Shown here: in pieces, positions 1 to 15,261 of the stretch | Numbering within the stretch: position 1 is the stretch's first letter | Layout: each line of letters opens with the position of its first letter | The notes under the pieces: generated by a model | Databases searched by the model: none | Seen by the model: only the letters and a program-made list of their open reading frames with translations | Told to the model about the DNA's origin: nothing | Origin: Eriocheir sinensis | Taxonomy: Eukaryota; Arthropoda; Malacostraca; Decapoda; Varunidae | DNA: 64,000 nt | Direction: 5' to 3' | Assembly (NCBI RefSeq): GCF_024679095.1 | Contig: NW_026111621.1 | Span: 1,137,660-1,201,659, forward strand | Program-made: the position numbers and the translations under genes

Positions 1-715
1 CCATTTAATATTAAATCTAATTTCCTTATGATCACTGTTACCTAATGAATCCGCAACCTCAATGTTGCATATTATGTCCTTACTGTTAGTTAACAACAAA
101 TCCAAAATATTTTCTTCCCTCGTTGGTGTTTTGAATAACTGCTTAAGGAAATTATCCTGTGTCACATCTAACAAATCCTGATCCTCTTTGTCTCCGGATA
201 AAGTATGTCACTCTGTGTTCCTATAATTGAAATCCCCAATTACACACACATTTCTATATCTTGACGCCCTACTAATTTCCTGTAAAAGGGGTCGGCTACT
301 GTCCCTGACAAGGTTGGGCTGTCTGTAAAGTATTCATATGACAAGCTTCTCCTTCCTACCTATTGTTTCTACCCAGAGGGATTATGTATTGTTATCTACC
401 TTGATTGAGGTGTTAATGACACACTTAATATTATCCCTGACGAAGCGTGTGACCCCACCCCCCTTCCTGCCTATTCGATATTGGTGGAATATCTTGTACC
501 CCTCAATTTCTAATTCTGGGAGAAAGTGTCTGTCTGCAGTGTTTACCCATGACTCTGTGATCACTATCATATCAAATTTCTCTACGCACGCCATCCCCCT
601 CAATAAATCTATCTTATTCCTAATACTTCTACTGTTTGTATAGTACACATTTAGACCTACCGCTTGCTTTACCCTGCAGCTGCTATTATTTTTACTACAT
701 TTAGTGCTCCCACTT
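1..715 (-). pseudogene. CR1-type LINE endonuclease fragment, runs off the left edge
   Basis: Minus-strand frames give YYTNSRSIRNKIDLLRG, VITESWVN, RKGGGV, then VIGDFNYR (about 225-250) and GNSDHKEIRF near base 30. These are the apurinic-endonuclease motifs of LINE ORF2 (TES, GDFN and SDH). The CR1/L2 group fits best because an SGNH-esterase ORF1 precedes it on the same strand. Stops and frameshifts break the frame, so it is a dead copy. The reverse transcriptase part would lie to the left of the window. Confidence 0.8.
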
Positions 716-743
716 GGTATTGCCGTCTTAGGCCCCTTCTTAC

Positions 744-1378
744 TTACCTAAAAAAAAAACTGCAAAGCCCCCAATCCACGATCAAGGGCTTCAGACAAGA
801 TCTGTACCCCCTCCTGTGAAAGGTGAACCCCGTCCCTCTGGCATAGGTGGTTCTTGCCAAAAAACGGTCCCAGGCGTAGTCAGATGTCCATCCATTGGCT
901 TTACAATAATCTGCCAGCCTGCAGTTTAATGCAATAGCCCTGGAAACCAAATGTCACCAACCCGCTGCCTTGGCAGAACCCCACACACCACAGGAACCCC
1001 GCCCTTGGACGTAGCTCTTCGAAGAGCCTCTCTGTAGCGACGCAGAAGCTGCTCGCTACCTAACCTGCCTATGTCGTTCCCTCCCACGCTCGGGCAGACG
1101 ATGGGTTTGACTCCCTCGCCTGCCATGCACGACTCTACCGTATCGCTGACATCCCTAATCCCCGCCCCTGGAAAACACACCCTGGTCCTACGTTTCCTAT
1201 CTTTAGCACAGAAGGCCCTATCTAAAAACCTGACCTGGCTATTTCCAACAACCAAAATGTTACTTTTGGGCAGAGATTTGTCAACTGCCCTCCTCTCCTT
1301 CACCTCCTGCTCCTCCACTCCTTCCTCCTCCCTCAGCTCAAAGAGAGCCTGGAAGGAGTTGCGGCACCCCACACCCAC
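744..1378 (-). pseudogene. CR1-type LINE ORF1 with SGNH-esterase domain, frameshifted
   Basis: Minus strand. The first frame (1378 to 926) carries LVVGNSQVRFLDRAFC (block I, nucleophile Ser in GNS), PGAGIRD (block II Gly) and PSVGGNDIGRLG (block III, GGND). A shift near 940 leads to SRAIALNCRLADYCKANGW. A further one-base shift near 830 would restore the RDGVHL box that holds the catalytic Asp and His. CR1-clade LINEs are known to carry such an esterase in ORF1. All four blocks are still readable, so decay is recent or moderate. It sits directly upstream of the endonuclease remnant at 1-715. Confidence 0.78.
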
Positions 1379-1796
1379 AGGATTGGATCGAGCCCCCCAA
1401 TCGGAGCTATGGCAAAAGACGGCCTGCTTGAGTTAATCAAACAGGTGTGTTGACCCGGCAAAGGTTAAATATCATGATGCAAAAATCACAAACCCTAAAG
1501 TCGTTAGCAATATTTTTTATAATTTATTAAAAAAATGCCGATTCATATTAGATAAATAAAAATTCTCATAATTCCTGCATAATTTGCTACTATATTAATT
1601 AATGAAAGAAATACAGGATTGACTCGTAGAATATGCGAAGAGGCTGACGAAGATGTGCCTGTCCAGACCCTTTGCCAGATTACAACAATTTCGCATTCTA
1701 ACACCTTCCCTTCCCTTACGGAAAAACAGAGTTTTATGGTAGCAGAAAACGGCTGAAGAGGTTCGACAGTCGAAGGGGTTGATTTATGTTACGGCC

Positions 1797-2130
1797 GAAA
1801 GGCTCTTCGTCTCATCAGTTCTTCTCCTCTTGCAATCTTCTACCTCATAAATTCTGCAGCAATATTGCATCTCTTTCTATTTTTTTTTCGATATTTTCAT
1901 GCTGACTACTCTTCTGAACTTGCTAACTGTATGCCTCCATCCCTCCCGTGGCCCCATTGCACGCAACTCTTTACTCTTGCTCATCCCTATTTTATACATA
2001 TCCGTTATGCAAGAGTTAACCAGCCTCTTCATTCTTTTAACCCTTCCGCAGGTAAACCCTGGAACAGCCTTCCTTTGTCTGTTTTTCCCCGTGCCTACGA
2101 CCTGAACTCTTTCAAGCTGCGTATAGGGAT
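1797..2130 (+). mobile_element. Jockey-like LINE, C-terminal RT remnant (plus)
   Basis: Plus-strand frames read [18 protein letters not shown], then YARVNQPLHSFNPSAGKPWN and [14 protein letters not shown]. These match the C-terminal end of the dominant LINE here (compare the intact version at 59240-59580). Both ends are truncated and the coding frame is shifted near 1890. It is more diverged than the other copies, so probably older. Confidence 0.75.
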
Positions 2131-3090
<960 letters not shown>

Positions 3091-3106
3091 ATTAGATCGT
3101 TTTCAG

Positions 3107-3228
3107 AATGATGACGTGGACCCGGCCTCGACTGTGTGTCAAATCCCTTTCTCCTCCGGTACAACTGGCCTACGCAAGGGAGTGATGACCTCGCACCGCA
3201 GTGAAGTCTCCAGAATGATGATGATCAA
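3107..3228 (+). CDS. Acyl-CoA synthetase-like gene, exon A (P-loop exon)
   Basis: Encodes 40 full codons plus two bases, starting NDDVDPAST and containing SSGTTGLRKGVMTSH, which is the AMP-binding P-loop (motif A3) of the ANL superfamily (acyl-CoA synthetases, 4-coumarate-CoA ligases, luciferases). In that family this loop holds ATP phosphates during adenylation of a carboxylic acid. The acceptor is TTTTCAG at 3100-3106 and the donor GTAAGT at 3229-3234. The exon starts in phase 0 and ends with AA; the G opening exon B completes a Lys codon. The usual Pro before the P-loop Lys is Arg here (LRK for LPK), which is unusual. A (TC)n tract ends 17 bp upstream of the acceptor. The exon or exons coding roughly the first 190 residues are not seen upstream and probably lie before the window. 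Confidence 0.88.
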
Positions 3229-3451
3229 GTAAGTCATTAAAAAACTAAATGCTTGCAACTTTTTTTTTCTTCAGATCATGATAGATACATATAGATAAAA
3301 ATATTATTTTTTATTGGAGGATAGACAGAATAATATGTTAAAGACACAACTGGCAACGATTCAAGACTGAGGAAAACTACATGTCACGTAATCATTGACA
3401 TTACATAAAAAAAAATCTTAATTGAAAACCCATAAGTCGGATCATACCTAT
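3229..3451. other. Intron start after exon A, no feature
   Basis: AT-rich intron sequence between the GTAAGT donor and the first LINE copy; nothing recognisable. Confidence 0.6.
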
Positions 3452-6185
3452 TCTTTTTTACAGCTAAGGAAACAGTTCAAGGGCGTAAAGAAAAATATAA
3501 AAAAAAGCCCGCTACTTACTGGTAATGAAGAGGTCAAAGGAGTGTCCCAAAAGAGAGGTCAGTTTCGGGAGGAGACATGTCCTGGTACCCTATTCTTGAA
3601 AGAGTTCAAGTCGTAGGCAGGAGGAAATACAGATGAAGGAAGATTGTTCCACAGTTTACCAGCGTGAGGGGTGAAAGAGTGAAGATGCTGGTTGACTCTT
3701 GCATAAGGGGTTTGGACAGTATAGGGATGGGCGTGAGTAGAAAGTCGTGTGCAGCGGGGCCGTGGGAGGGCGGAAGGCATGCAGTTAGAGAGCTCAGAAG
3801 AGCAGTCAGCATGAAAATATCGATAGAAGATAGAAAGAGAGGCAACATTGCGGCGGAATTTGAGAGGTAGAAGACTCTCAGTATGAGGAAGAGAGCTGTT
3901 TAGACGAGGAGCCTTTGCCTCCACTCTGTCAAGGAGAGCTGTGTGAGTGGACCCCCCCACACACATGAGATGCATACTCCATACGAGGGCGGACAAGACC
4001 CCTGTAAATGGACAGCAACTGTGCGGGGAAGAAGAACTGGCGGAGACGGTACAGAACGCCCAGCCTCGAGGAAGCTGATTTAGTATGAGTTGAGATATGA
4101 AGTTTCTAGTTGAGATTTTGAGCTAAGGATAGACCGAGGATGTTTAGTGTTGAAGAAGGTGAGAGCTGAGTGTTGTCAAAGAATAGGGGATAGTTGTTTG
4201 GAAGATTGTGTCGAGTGGATAGGTGGAGAAACTGTGTTTATGAGGCGTTGAAGGACGTCAGGTTCCTCTTGCCCAAATCGGAAATAATGGTAAGGTCTGA
4301 AGCTAAAATTAAGCGTTTTGTTGCCTACAGCCTTGAATCGTTAGTTCCTGTAGGGTGGGTCTTCTGTTAAAAGAAGTTGAGTAATGCAGAGTGGAGTCAT
4401 CGCCATAAGAATGGATAGGATAGTTTGTTTTGGAAAGATCATCAATGAACAACAGAAAGAGAGTGGGAGATAAGGCAGAATCTTGTGGCACTCCATCAGG
4501 TCCATAAGCTTTCTGAGGATTGAGGCCAAAGAGGGCTTAGAAAACATCATTTTGAGTAATCTTTTATAACAGGCATAAAAGAGTCAGAGGGGGATGAGTA
4601 GGAGGAATATGCCCAGAATCGTCCAGAGTGGACTTTTTAGAAAAAAGTTTGAGAGAAGAGCTCAGCCTTAGAGATAGATGAGACGGCAGTGTTGCCGTCA
4701 GGACTGAAGAGTGGAGGGAAAGATGAAGAAGTGAAGTTGGTGGAGATGTTTTTGGCTAGATTCCAGGAGTCACGGGAAGAGTTAGAGAAAGCAAGGTTTT
4801 GGTATTTTCTATTAACAAAAGAGCTTTTGGTTAGTCGGATAATAGATTTGGAACGATTCCGGGCAGCAATGTTAAGTTCATAGTTCGCATTAGTTCGAAG
4901 GCTCTGGATCCTTTTGTGAGCTGCCTCTCTACCACTGACAGCACGAGAACAAGCGTAATTAAACCAAGGCTTTTTAGCGTGAGGAATAGAGAAGGTACGT
5001 GGAATATATGCCTCCATTCCGGAGACAATCACCTCTGTGATGCGGTGAGCACACACAGAGGGGTCTGGCTCCTGAAAGCAATAATCATTCCACGGGAAAT
5101 CGGAAAAGTACATCCTCAGGTCGTCCCACTGAGCTGAAGCAAAATGCCTGAAGCATCGCCTCTTCAGTGGGTCCAGAGGGTGTACAGGAGCGATAGGACG
5201 GGTTACAAAAATACGGTTGTGATTTGAGGAGCCCAACGGAGAGAACAGTTTGATAAAATAAGCAGATGGGTTTGAGGTAAGGAAGAGGTCTAGAATGTTG
5301 GGCCTGTCTCCAAGACGGTCGGAAATACGTGTAGAGTGCTAGACCAACTGCTCTAGATCGTTAAGGATAGCAAAATTGTAGGCTTGTTCTCCAGGCTGGT
5401 CAGTGAAAGAGGATGAAAGCCAAAGCTGGTGGTGAACATTGAAATCTCCTAGGATGGAGATTTCAAGGAGAGTGGGTGAAGATGTGCTCCACTTTAGAGT
5501 TCAAGTAGTCAAAGAATTTTACATAGTTAGTAGAGTTAGGTGAGAGATAAACAGCATAGATGTATTTAGTAATAGAATGACAATGAAGTCTTAGCCAGAT
5601 GGTGGAAAATTCTGAAGAATCAAGGTTGTGGGCACGAGAGCAAGTGATGTCGTTGTGCACGTAGGCGCAACATCCAGCTTTGGATTGACATTTAGGATAG
5701 AGGTAGTAGGAGGGAACAGAGTAGAGATTGCTGTCAGTAGCCTCAGAAACCTGTGTTTTAGTGAGGAAGAGAAGGTGAGATTTAGAGGAAGAGAGATGGT
5801 GTTCCACAGAATGAAAATAAGAACGAAGACCGCGAACGTTGCAGAAATTAAGAAGAAAGAGGTTCGAGGAGTTATCAAGACACCTCTCAGGTCGGCAGCC
5901 AGAAGGGGAGTCCCCCCTGGGGGAATTTGTGGCCCCCCCCCTAGGTGGGGACTACGAAGCAAGGTGAAGGTGCGACATTTTGAAATTTGAATTTTGGGAA
6001 AAGGTGTATATGTTGTGTGAATGTAGTGTGGTGTGGATAAAGAGAGGATCTGTCTTTAGAGAGCATGCTGAATTACTCTCCGGTGTTGGAAGGGAAGGGT
6101 CTTTGGAGGGCTTCAGCTCCCTTCTCACCTCCCATATATACCTCACCGGCAGTGGCTTGCGCCCATTTGGTAGGTGTCTTCCTAC
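3452..6185 (-). mobile_element. Jockey-like LINE copy 1 (minus), near full length with internal RT deletion
   Basis: Reads right to left: 5' leader (6185-5900), endonuclease (about 5900-5240; HHLSSSKSHLLFLTKTQVSE and GSSNHNRI with His/Asn changes), the linker [20 protein letters not shown], a coiled RT N-terminal region to about 4620, RT and C-terminal parts, then a 3' UTR with AAAAAGCCCGCTACT and a poly-A (poly-T on plus) at 3452. Near 4490 the sequence jumps from GSVLSPT-type RT directly to YGPDGVP-type sequence. That removes about 700 bp of RT, including fingers and palm. Many frameshifts. A dead copy of the commonest family in the window. Confidence 0.88.
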
Positions 6186-6479
6186 CTACTCCAGCACGTA
6201 AAGTGGTTTGCTGCTGATGAAAAAAATATAAAACTGGTCCGAAATGTCACATCGAGGTAGCCAGGTGATGAATAAAGCTTCTGTGTGACTGTCATAACAG
6301 ACAAGGAAAAGGTTCCAAGGCTGCTGATGGCGAGGAGAAGCAAACCGTCAGGTTCATTTCATTATTAAAATATCGAGACAATTATTGATCCTTAGTAACT
6401 CGCCATCCCTACAGGTTGGTAGGTGAGACACTCCTGGTTGTCTTGTAAAAAACAACCCTGTGGGGAAGGAACGACATCC
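6186..6479. other. Intronic spacer, nothing recognised
   Basis: About 300 bp without coding or repeat structure that I can name. Confidence 0.5.
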
Positions 6480-6955
6480 AAAAGGCGTGCAGAACGCCCA
6501 TTTGGCCGGATTTGGCGTTAACGGACTAAGTTGGTAACTCGTAGTCGCTGGCTCGACATTAAGTCATTCCAGCGATACCTCATCTGGGAAGACACGGTAC
6601 TAAAGGCATCGACCCGGCTCTCCAAGTCACTTTTCAGTGTCCATGTCTCATAGCCATTGAGTTAGACAGGGAGCACAAATGACTTCAATATTCGAGTCTT
6701 TGCCCGCTTGCTAAAATATCGACAGCGACATATAATCGTGTTGAACGAGTCCATAACATCATTGGCCGTTCCAATCGCCTTGCGAAGATATAGAAGCTGG
6801 AATAGGCGGAAGAAGAGGAGGAATCCCCATGATACCCGTAGAGCTTTGAACAGAATATCCATAGAAAAGGATGGGATCAGGTACCAACTAATCAGAAATA
6901 GCTACATACAATGTAAAAACAGCATATCAATCATATATAATAGTTTTGGTTGAAT
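6480..6955 (-). mobile_element. RTE-like LINE fragment (RT C-terminus), minus
   Basis: Minus-strand translation gives FRLFQLLYLRKAIGTANDVM, AKTRILKSFVLPV, then in another frame NGYETWTLKSDLESRVDAF and QMRYRWND. This is the C-terminal end of RTE-type reverse transcriptases (compare YGCETWTL and the FWND block at 39420-39530). Frameshifted and truncated at both ends. Confidence 0.72.
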
Positions 6956-7201
6956 AACTACTCACGTACATGACGATATTGTAAATTTAAAATTTAATTG
7001 CTGATTTCTCGAAATGTTAGTTTCTCGATAAACAAGATATAATGACTTTAACATACTAACCTATATTCGCAGGGATTGCTTTGTTGAAAAGAAAAATGAA
7101 AGGGAAAAATTTCGATTGATTGCTTTTTTTTTTTGTTAAGTCGAATATTATTTTCTTAATAAGAGAAAAATAAAGAAAGGTGTCTTAGCTCAGTTGAGCA
7201 G

Positions 7202-10978
<3,777 letters not shown>

Positions 10979-11160
10979 TTCTTGGCTCATGCAGCCCCCG
11001 GAGCTAATTCTTGAATGACTTGGACGGTTTTTCAAGGGACCGGATTGATGGGTGATCTTCAGGACAGCATGTAGGTAGTCTTATGTCTTTTTTTTTTTAC
11101 ATTAAGCTGCTCCTGAAAAGAATCCAAAGAGGTGGCCGAAAGATAAGTCAAGTCGTAGGC
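10979..11160 (-). mobile_element. Chimera of SINE fragment and LINE 3' UTR fragment
   Basis: 10979-11084 is a reverse-oriented middle piece of the tRNA-derived SINE (TTGGCTCATGCAGCCCCCGG to GACAGCATG). It switches at a poly-T run to 11098-11160, a reverse piece of the jockey-like LINE 3' UTR (GAATCCAAAGAGGTGGCCG ... AGTCGTAGGC). Neither part has complete ends. Confidence 0.7.
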
Positions 11161-11480
11161 GTAGGCGTGCCTTGCTACGAGTCCGCGGACCCGGATTAGA
11201 ATCCCGACTTGGGTAGCCAGCGTGCCACTCACCCGGCTGTTCATCCTCGGTTTCGGGCTGCTCGATAAATGCTTACCTGGGGAAACCTGGGAAGGTAAAC
11301 TGTGGTAACCCAGATGTCACACTGACCCTGTCCTGGGGTGATGGGTTCTTCCCACCACACGCTCAAGAGCCAGTGCCACGGAGATGAGCAACGCGGCCAC
11401 GCTCAGCTGTAGCTTATGTCCCCATCTTTACTCTTTTGGTTGGTCCTAGCCAATTGGTGGCGCAGGCAGCTGTTTTATAG
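11161..11480 (+). mobile_element. Possible second SINE family
   Basis: Contains a tRNA-like block with GGATTAGAATCCCG (degraded B box) near 11192-11205. The body that follows (GGGGAAACCTGGGAAGGTAAAC) ends in a segment similar to the first SINE's tail (TTGGTGGCGCAGGCAG). No repeat copy within the window proves it is mobile. Confidence 0.4.
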
Positions 11481-11876
11481 TGCCGCCATCTTGCTTGGAT
11501 AGTAACCCCCCCCCCCCTCCAAGCTTAACTTTATCCTTTTTAGAGAGTTTCGCTGGAGTTCGGGTTGATGGTCAATCATGAGGACAGCATGTCCTCATGA
11601 TTGCCCATCCCCTTGCTTGGGCCCCTCCAAATACTCAAAGGAACTAATGAAAAGCTATTAAAGGGGACAAAAAACAACATATACAGGAAATGCCAATAAA
11701 ATAAATATTTGAGTTATATAGCATATACCTCTATTTTCAAAGAATCACTTCACATAAGTACATGGATCATCCACAGCCTTTTCTGATACTTTCATTTGGA
11801 GCTGCTGTCACTTTTATTTGTGCAGTTTTAGTCAGGACATGTCCAAAACGTGAAGTGATCTGGTTAGACTGTTATG
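11481..11876. other. Intronic spacer
   Basis: Has a short duplicated phrase (GAGGACAGCATGTCCTCATGA around 11580-11600, partly palindromic). Otherwise no recognisable feature. Confidence 0.4.
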
Positions 11877-12229
11877 GGGAGGCGGTGGCTGAGTCGTCAA
11901 AGTAACGGCCTCGTGTTCAGGAGGACGCGAGTTCAATCCCCGCCCGGTGCCACCAAGCTGGGATTTTTCAGCCGCCGCCGAGTGGCTTAAAACTACCCAC
12001 ATGCTGTCCAGAAGACCACCTATCAACCCGGACTCTAGATTCTGGATCAAAGCAGCATGAGCCAACAATGCAAGAGCAATGCAAGATGGCGCCACTTGCT
12101 CAAGTTACAGAACGGCTGGGCTGACCATCAGACCTACCGGGAGAAGGAGCCTTGGACCATCAGGATCCACCTGGAAGAAGCCTACCGGCGCAATAGGCTG
12201 CAATGTAAAAAAAAAAAAAAAAAAAAAAA
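11877..12229 (+). mobile_element. tRNA-derived SINE copy 2 (plus), best preserved
   Basis: Starts GGGGAGGCGGTGGCTGAGTC. It has a B-box-like GCGAGTTCAATCCCC at about 11928-11942, a body with CCGCCGAGTGGCTTAAAACT, and ends GGCTGCAATGT followed by an uninterrupted A run of about 23. Length about 353 bp. The poly-A tail implies LINE-assisted mobilisation; its tail differs from that of the jockey-like LINE. Confidence 0.87.
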
Positions 12230-12801
12230 TGGGGGGCGGCTACGGGGGATCCTTCTGCGCATATGGTTCATCCAATAACTTTGAGGTTTTATTATGTTAT
12301 TTTTAGGTGTAAAGGTATGATATTCTGTGAATTTCATAAAATTCGGGTGAAGTTTAGGAGAGACTCAAACAAAGCGTATTTTTCGTTTTTTTGTTTTTTT
12401 TTGTTTCACACTTTATTTTTCAGTTACTCTTTGAAAAAAATACCATAGAACTTTATTTACCTATCTACATTTACCAGCTAGATTTTTTTCTTTTCTTTGA
12501 AATTATGTTTTTTCTTCGAAAAAATAAAATTACAATTTTTTGTCACTTATAATTTTCTCCCGTTTTCTTTTGACATTTTTGGAAATTTTATAGCGGGCGA
12601 AAATTGCCCTTTAGTTATAGTTTAAATGATACCTAACAAAAGTCGGTGAGATGTTTTACCGATTTTGTGAAATTTTTTGAAGTGTAAAAAACTACTTTTC
12701 GAAATATTGGTTCCTAAGGAATTTTTTTTTTTCCATTTCTCCCTGTTTTGCCATTTGTATTTATCTGAGTGGCATAAAATTTTCACATATTATTGTGTGT
12801 A
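12230..12801. other. AT-rich spacer
   Basis: Long T- and A-runs, no coding or recognisable repeat. Confidence 0.5.
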
Positions 12802-13089
12802 GAGGTAACTCTCGATTTACACGAGTATTACGTCCTTGAAGAGATCGCGTAAATCAAAAACAATGTAAATCAAACAAGAGGTAGATTTCTGTCGAAAAAT
12901 AAATACCGTATTTTGCGGCGTATAATGCGCACCCCAAACTTTAAGACAACAATTTTGAAAAAAAAAGTTTTAAAATGCTCAGAAATATGTACGGGTTAAA
13001 GAACATTGACAATGTACAGTTTCTCGAAATTTATATATTTTTTGGTGTAATCTTTACTGCTTGAATTGACAAGTGTCCTTGCGTAAAGC

Positions 13090-13590
13090 AATGAAAATGG
13101 CGGCTGGGCTGGTGTTGTGAGAAATACATCCCGTAAACATACTGATGATGCACAGCTTTTGATATCATAATAAGCATATTATTCTTACCATCACTCGTAG
13201 GTTATGACAGACAACTAGGCAAGACACAATTCACACGGTTCTGGTGACACGCAGCTGTTTGTTGTTTGGGTGTGGTTGTGTGGTTTTCAAACAATGCAAA
13301 TGGCGGTCGGGCTAGTGTTGCGAGAAGTATCTCCTCGTACATACTGATTATGTACAGCTTCTGAGACCATAATAAGCATATTATTCTCACAGTCACTCGT
13401 AGGTTATGACAGACAACTAGGCAAGACACAATTCACGCGGTTCTGGTGACACGCGGCATGCAGCTGTTTGTTGTGTGGGTGTGGTTGTGTGGTTTGTAAA
13501 CAATGCAAATGGCGGCCGGGCGTGAAATAACTCCTCGTACAAGATTCATGATGTACAGTTTCTGATATCATATATACCCCATTATTCTCA
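13090..13590. repeat. About 205-bp tandem repeat, 2.4 copies
   Basis: Units beginning AATGnAAATGGCGGnnGGGC start near 13090, 13292 and 13501; each contains CACTCGTAGGTTATGACAG and GGTGTGGTTGTGTGG. The third copy is cut after about 90 bp. They lie within the inner transposon of the nested pair. Confidence 0.85.
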
Positions 13591-14060
13591 CTAATATTAA
13601 TAATTAATAATGAACGCATGGATATTTTTTTTCCAATATGATTTTTTTATGTAGCTTGTACTGCTCCTTAGTCATACAATCGTAAACCAGCTGTGACATC
13701 AAGATCAAGATCAATCAAATGGCGCCCGAAGGGAAAATGGGATAACAGCAGGGCATGGGCGATCCTCCACCGATTTAATGTTTGTATAGTAGTTATTTGA
13801 TCGCCCAGTATTCTATGGTAACATATTATAAGACAGCTATGGACTATGAAGGATCATTAACAATAATAAAGGTAAGTTTGCAGTTGTTATTGGATAAGAC
13901 GAAACACAGACCCTTAAAAACACTCCAAAGAAGAAAAAAATTATTAAAAAATTGTACATTCGGCGTATAACGCACAGGGCTAAACTTTCAGGCATTTTTT
14001 TGGGGTGTGAAAAAGGTGCGCCGTATAGTACATCCAGTGGAGAGAGAGAGAGAGAGAGAG

Positions 14061-14230
14061 ATAATATCCATATCACCAAGATATCCAATCAGGCACTCTG
14101 TCTCATCCTCACTCGTGTGAGAAAGAAATGAGGGACAGCATGAGCGCCTGGCTAGTATTGGTACCGGTACCGTACCGTATAGCTGGTACCGTTAGTACCG
14201 GTACTGGTACCGTTACCTGCCCACCCCTAT
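14061..14230. mobile_element. hAT-like end fragment with GGTACC-rich body
   Basis: Begins after (GA)n with ATAATATCCATATCACC and has repeated GGTACCGGTACC steps. Ends CCTGCCCACCCCT, whose reverse complement AGGGGTGGGCAGG resembles a common hAT terminal repeat. A related piece is at 2370-2545, also after (GA)n. Confidence 0.45.
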
Positions 14231-14450
14231 CGTTGAGTAGCGTGGCAGCGTGGGTACTGTATTGTTGTTCAAGTGGCGCGCGGGAAGAACTGAGCTCAGT
14301 TGTGTGGCCGCGGCGCCGTGTGAGTCCAGTTGCGTGAGACATATGGTGGCCACTCCATAAAATATCGCGTATAAGTGGAAAAAACGTGTAAATTAAGCAT
14401 TTATTTAAAAAAACGCGTATAACAAACTCGCGGAGATCGAGAGTTACCTG

Positions 14451-15261
14451 TACCTTGTTGACTTACTGGAGAATAATAAGGAATCTGGTCCCCCTTTACA
14501 AAATTGTTTTAATCAATCAAAGGTGAGGGTGTCACAAGGTCAAGGTGTTCCTGCATGACCGTACTGGGCAATTCTGTCTCTCGAACAGTGTTTGTAGCTT
14601 TTTTTGGTTGCCTTGCGCATGTAAACTCATTTGTAGGGACGTTTTTTTTGGCTAGAGTGGAGGGCTCGTTTGTGTCGCGCAAGGCATTGCTGTGCCGAGC
14701 GGCTCGCCGCTTCCTCCCTTCTCCCAGCCCAGCGGGCCGCGCGGAATATGAGGATCACAACTGGCAAAATTTACTTTGAAAAAATAATTATAATGCAATT
14801 TTACGTATATACAAGCATTGAATGATGCTGCATATGTTGGCGGGTGTGTCTGGCTATGACGCAACAGCGCGGGACATTTAAAAATGGTCTCCAGTGGGGA
14901 GGGATTTTAATTTTAAGAATACAAACTCCACCACATGGCAATTTACCCTTACAAGGGCCTTTTGAGCTAAAAACCTCTACTTATCCGATTTTAAATTTAT
15001 TCCTCGAAAAATACCCCGTAGCCACCCCCTTTGAGAGACTAGACGGAGTTGTGGTGTGGAGCTGGCCAGTGGCTGGCTGGCTGCGGCTGCCCAGTGATGA
15101 TGAAATATGATACAAGAATAATTCAACGTGTTTTAAACTAATCAATAGAATTAAGAGGTTTACATTCATTTAATTATTTATATTATTGAAAAAATAATCG
15201 ATTTAGATAATAAAAGTTTTATGATTTGAAAAAAAAAAAGATTTTTTAAATAAAAAAAATA
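14451..15261. other. Intronic spacer
   Basis: No coding similarity or repeat identified; AT-rich towards 15100-15260. Confidence 0.5.

Larger units (their letters stand above)
12802..14450. mobile_element. TA-flanked DNA transposon (pogo/Tc1-like ends) with nested inserts
   Basis: Terminal inverted repeats: left GAGGTAACTCTCGATTTACA, right (reverse complement) CAGGTAACTCTCGATCTCCG, both followed by CGAGT. TA lies on each side (12800-12801 and 14451-14452), as in Tc1/mariner/pogo insertions. No transposase is readable, so it is non-autonomous. Inside lies a second element with ends near 12904 (CGTATTTTGCGGCGTATAAT) and 14030 (reverse complement TATACGGCGCACC). Also inside are a tandem array (13090-13590) and a hAT-like fragment (14061-14230). 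Confidence 0.68.

Noticed and set aside
338..643. 101-codon plus ORF near the left edge
   Set aside because: Antisense of the LINE endonuclease; no independent support.
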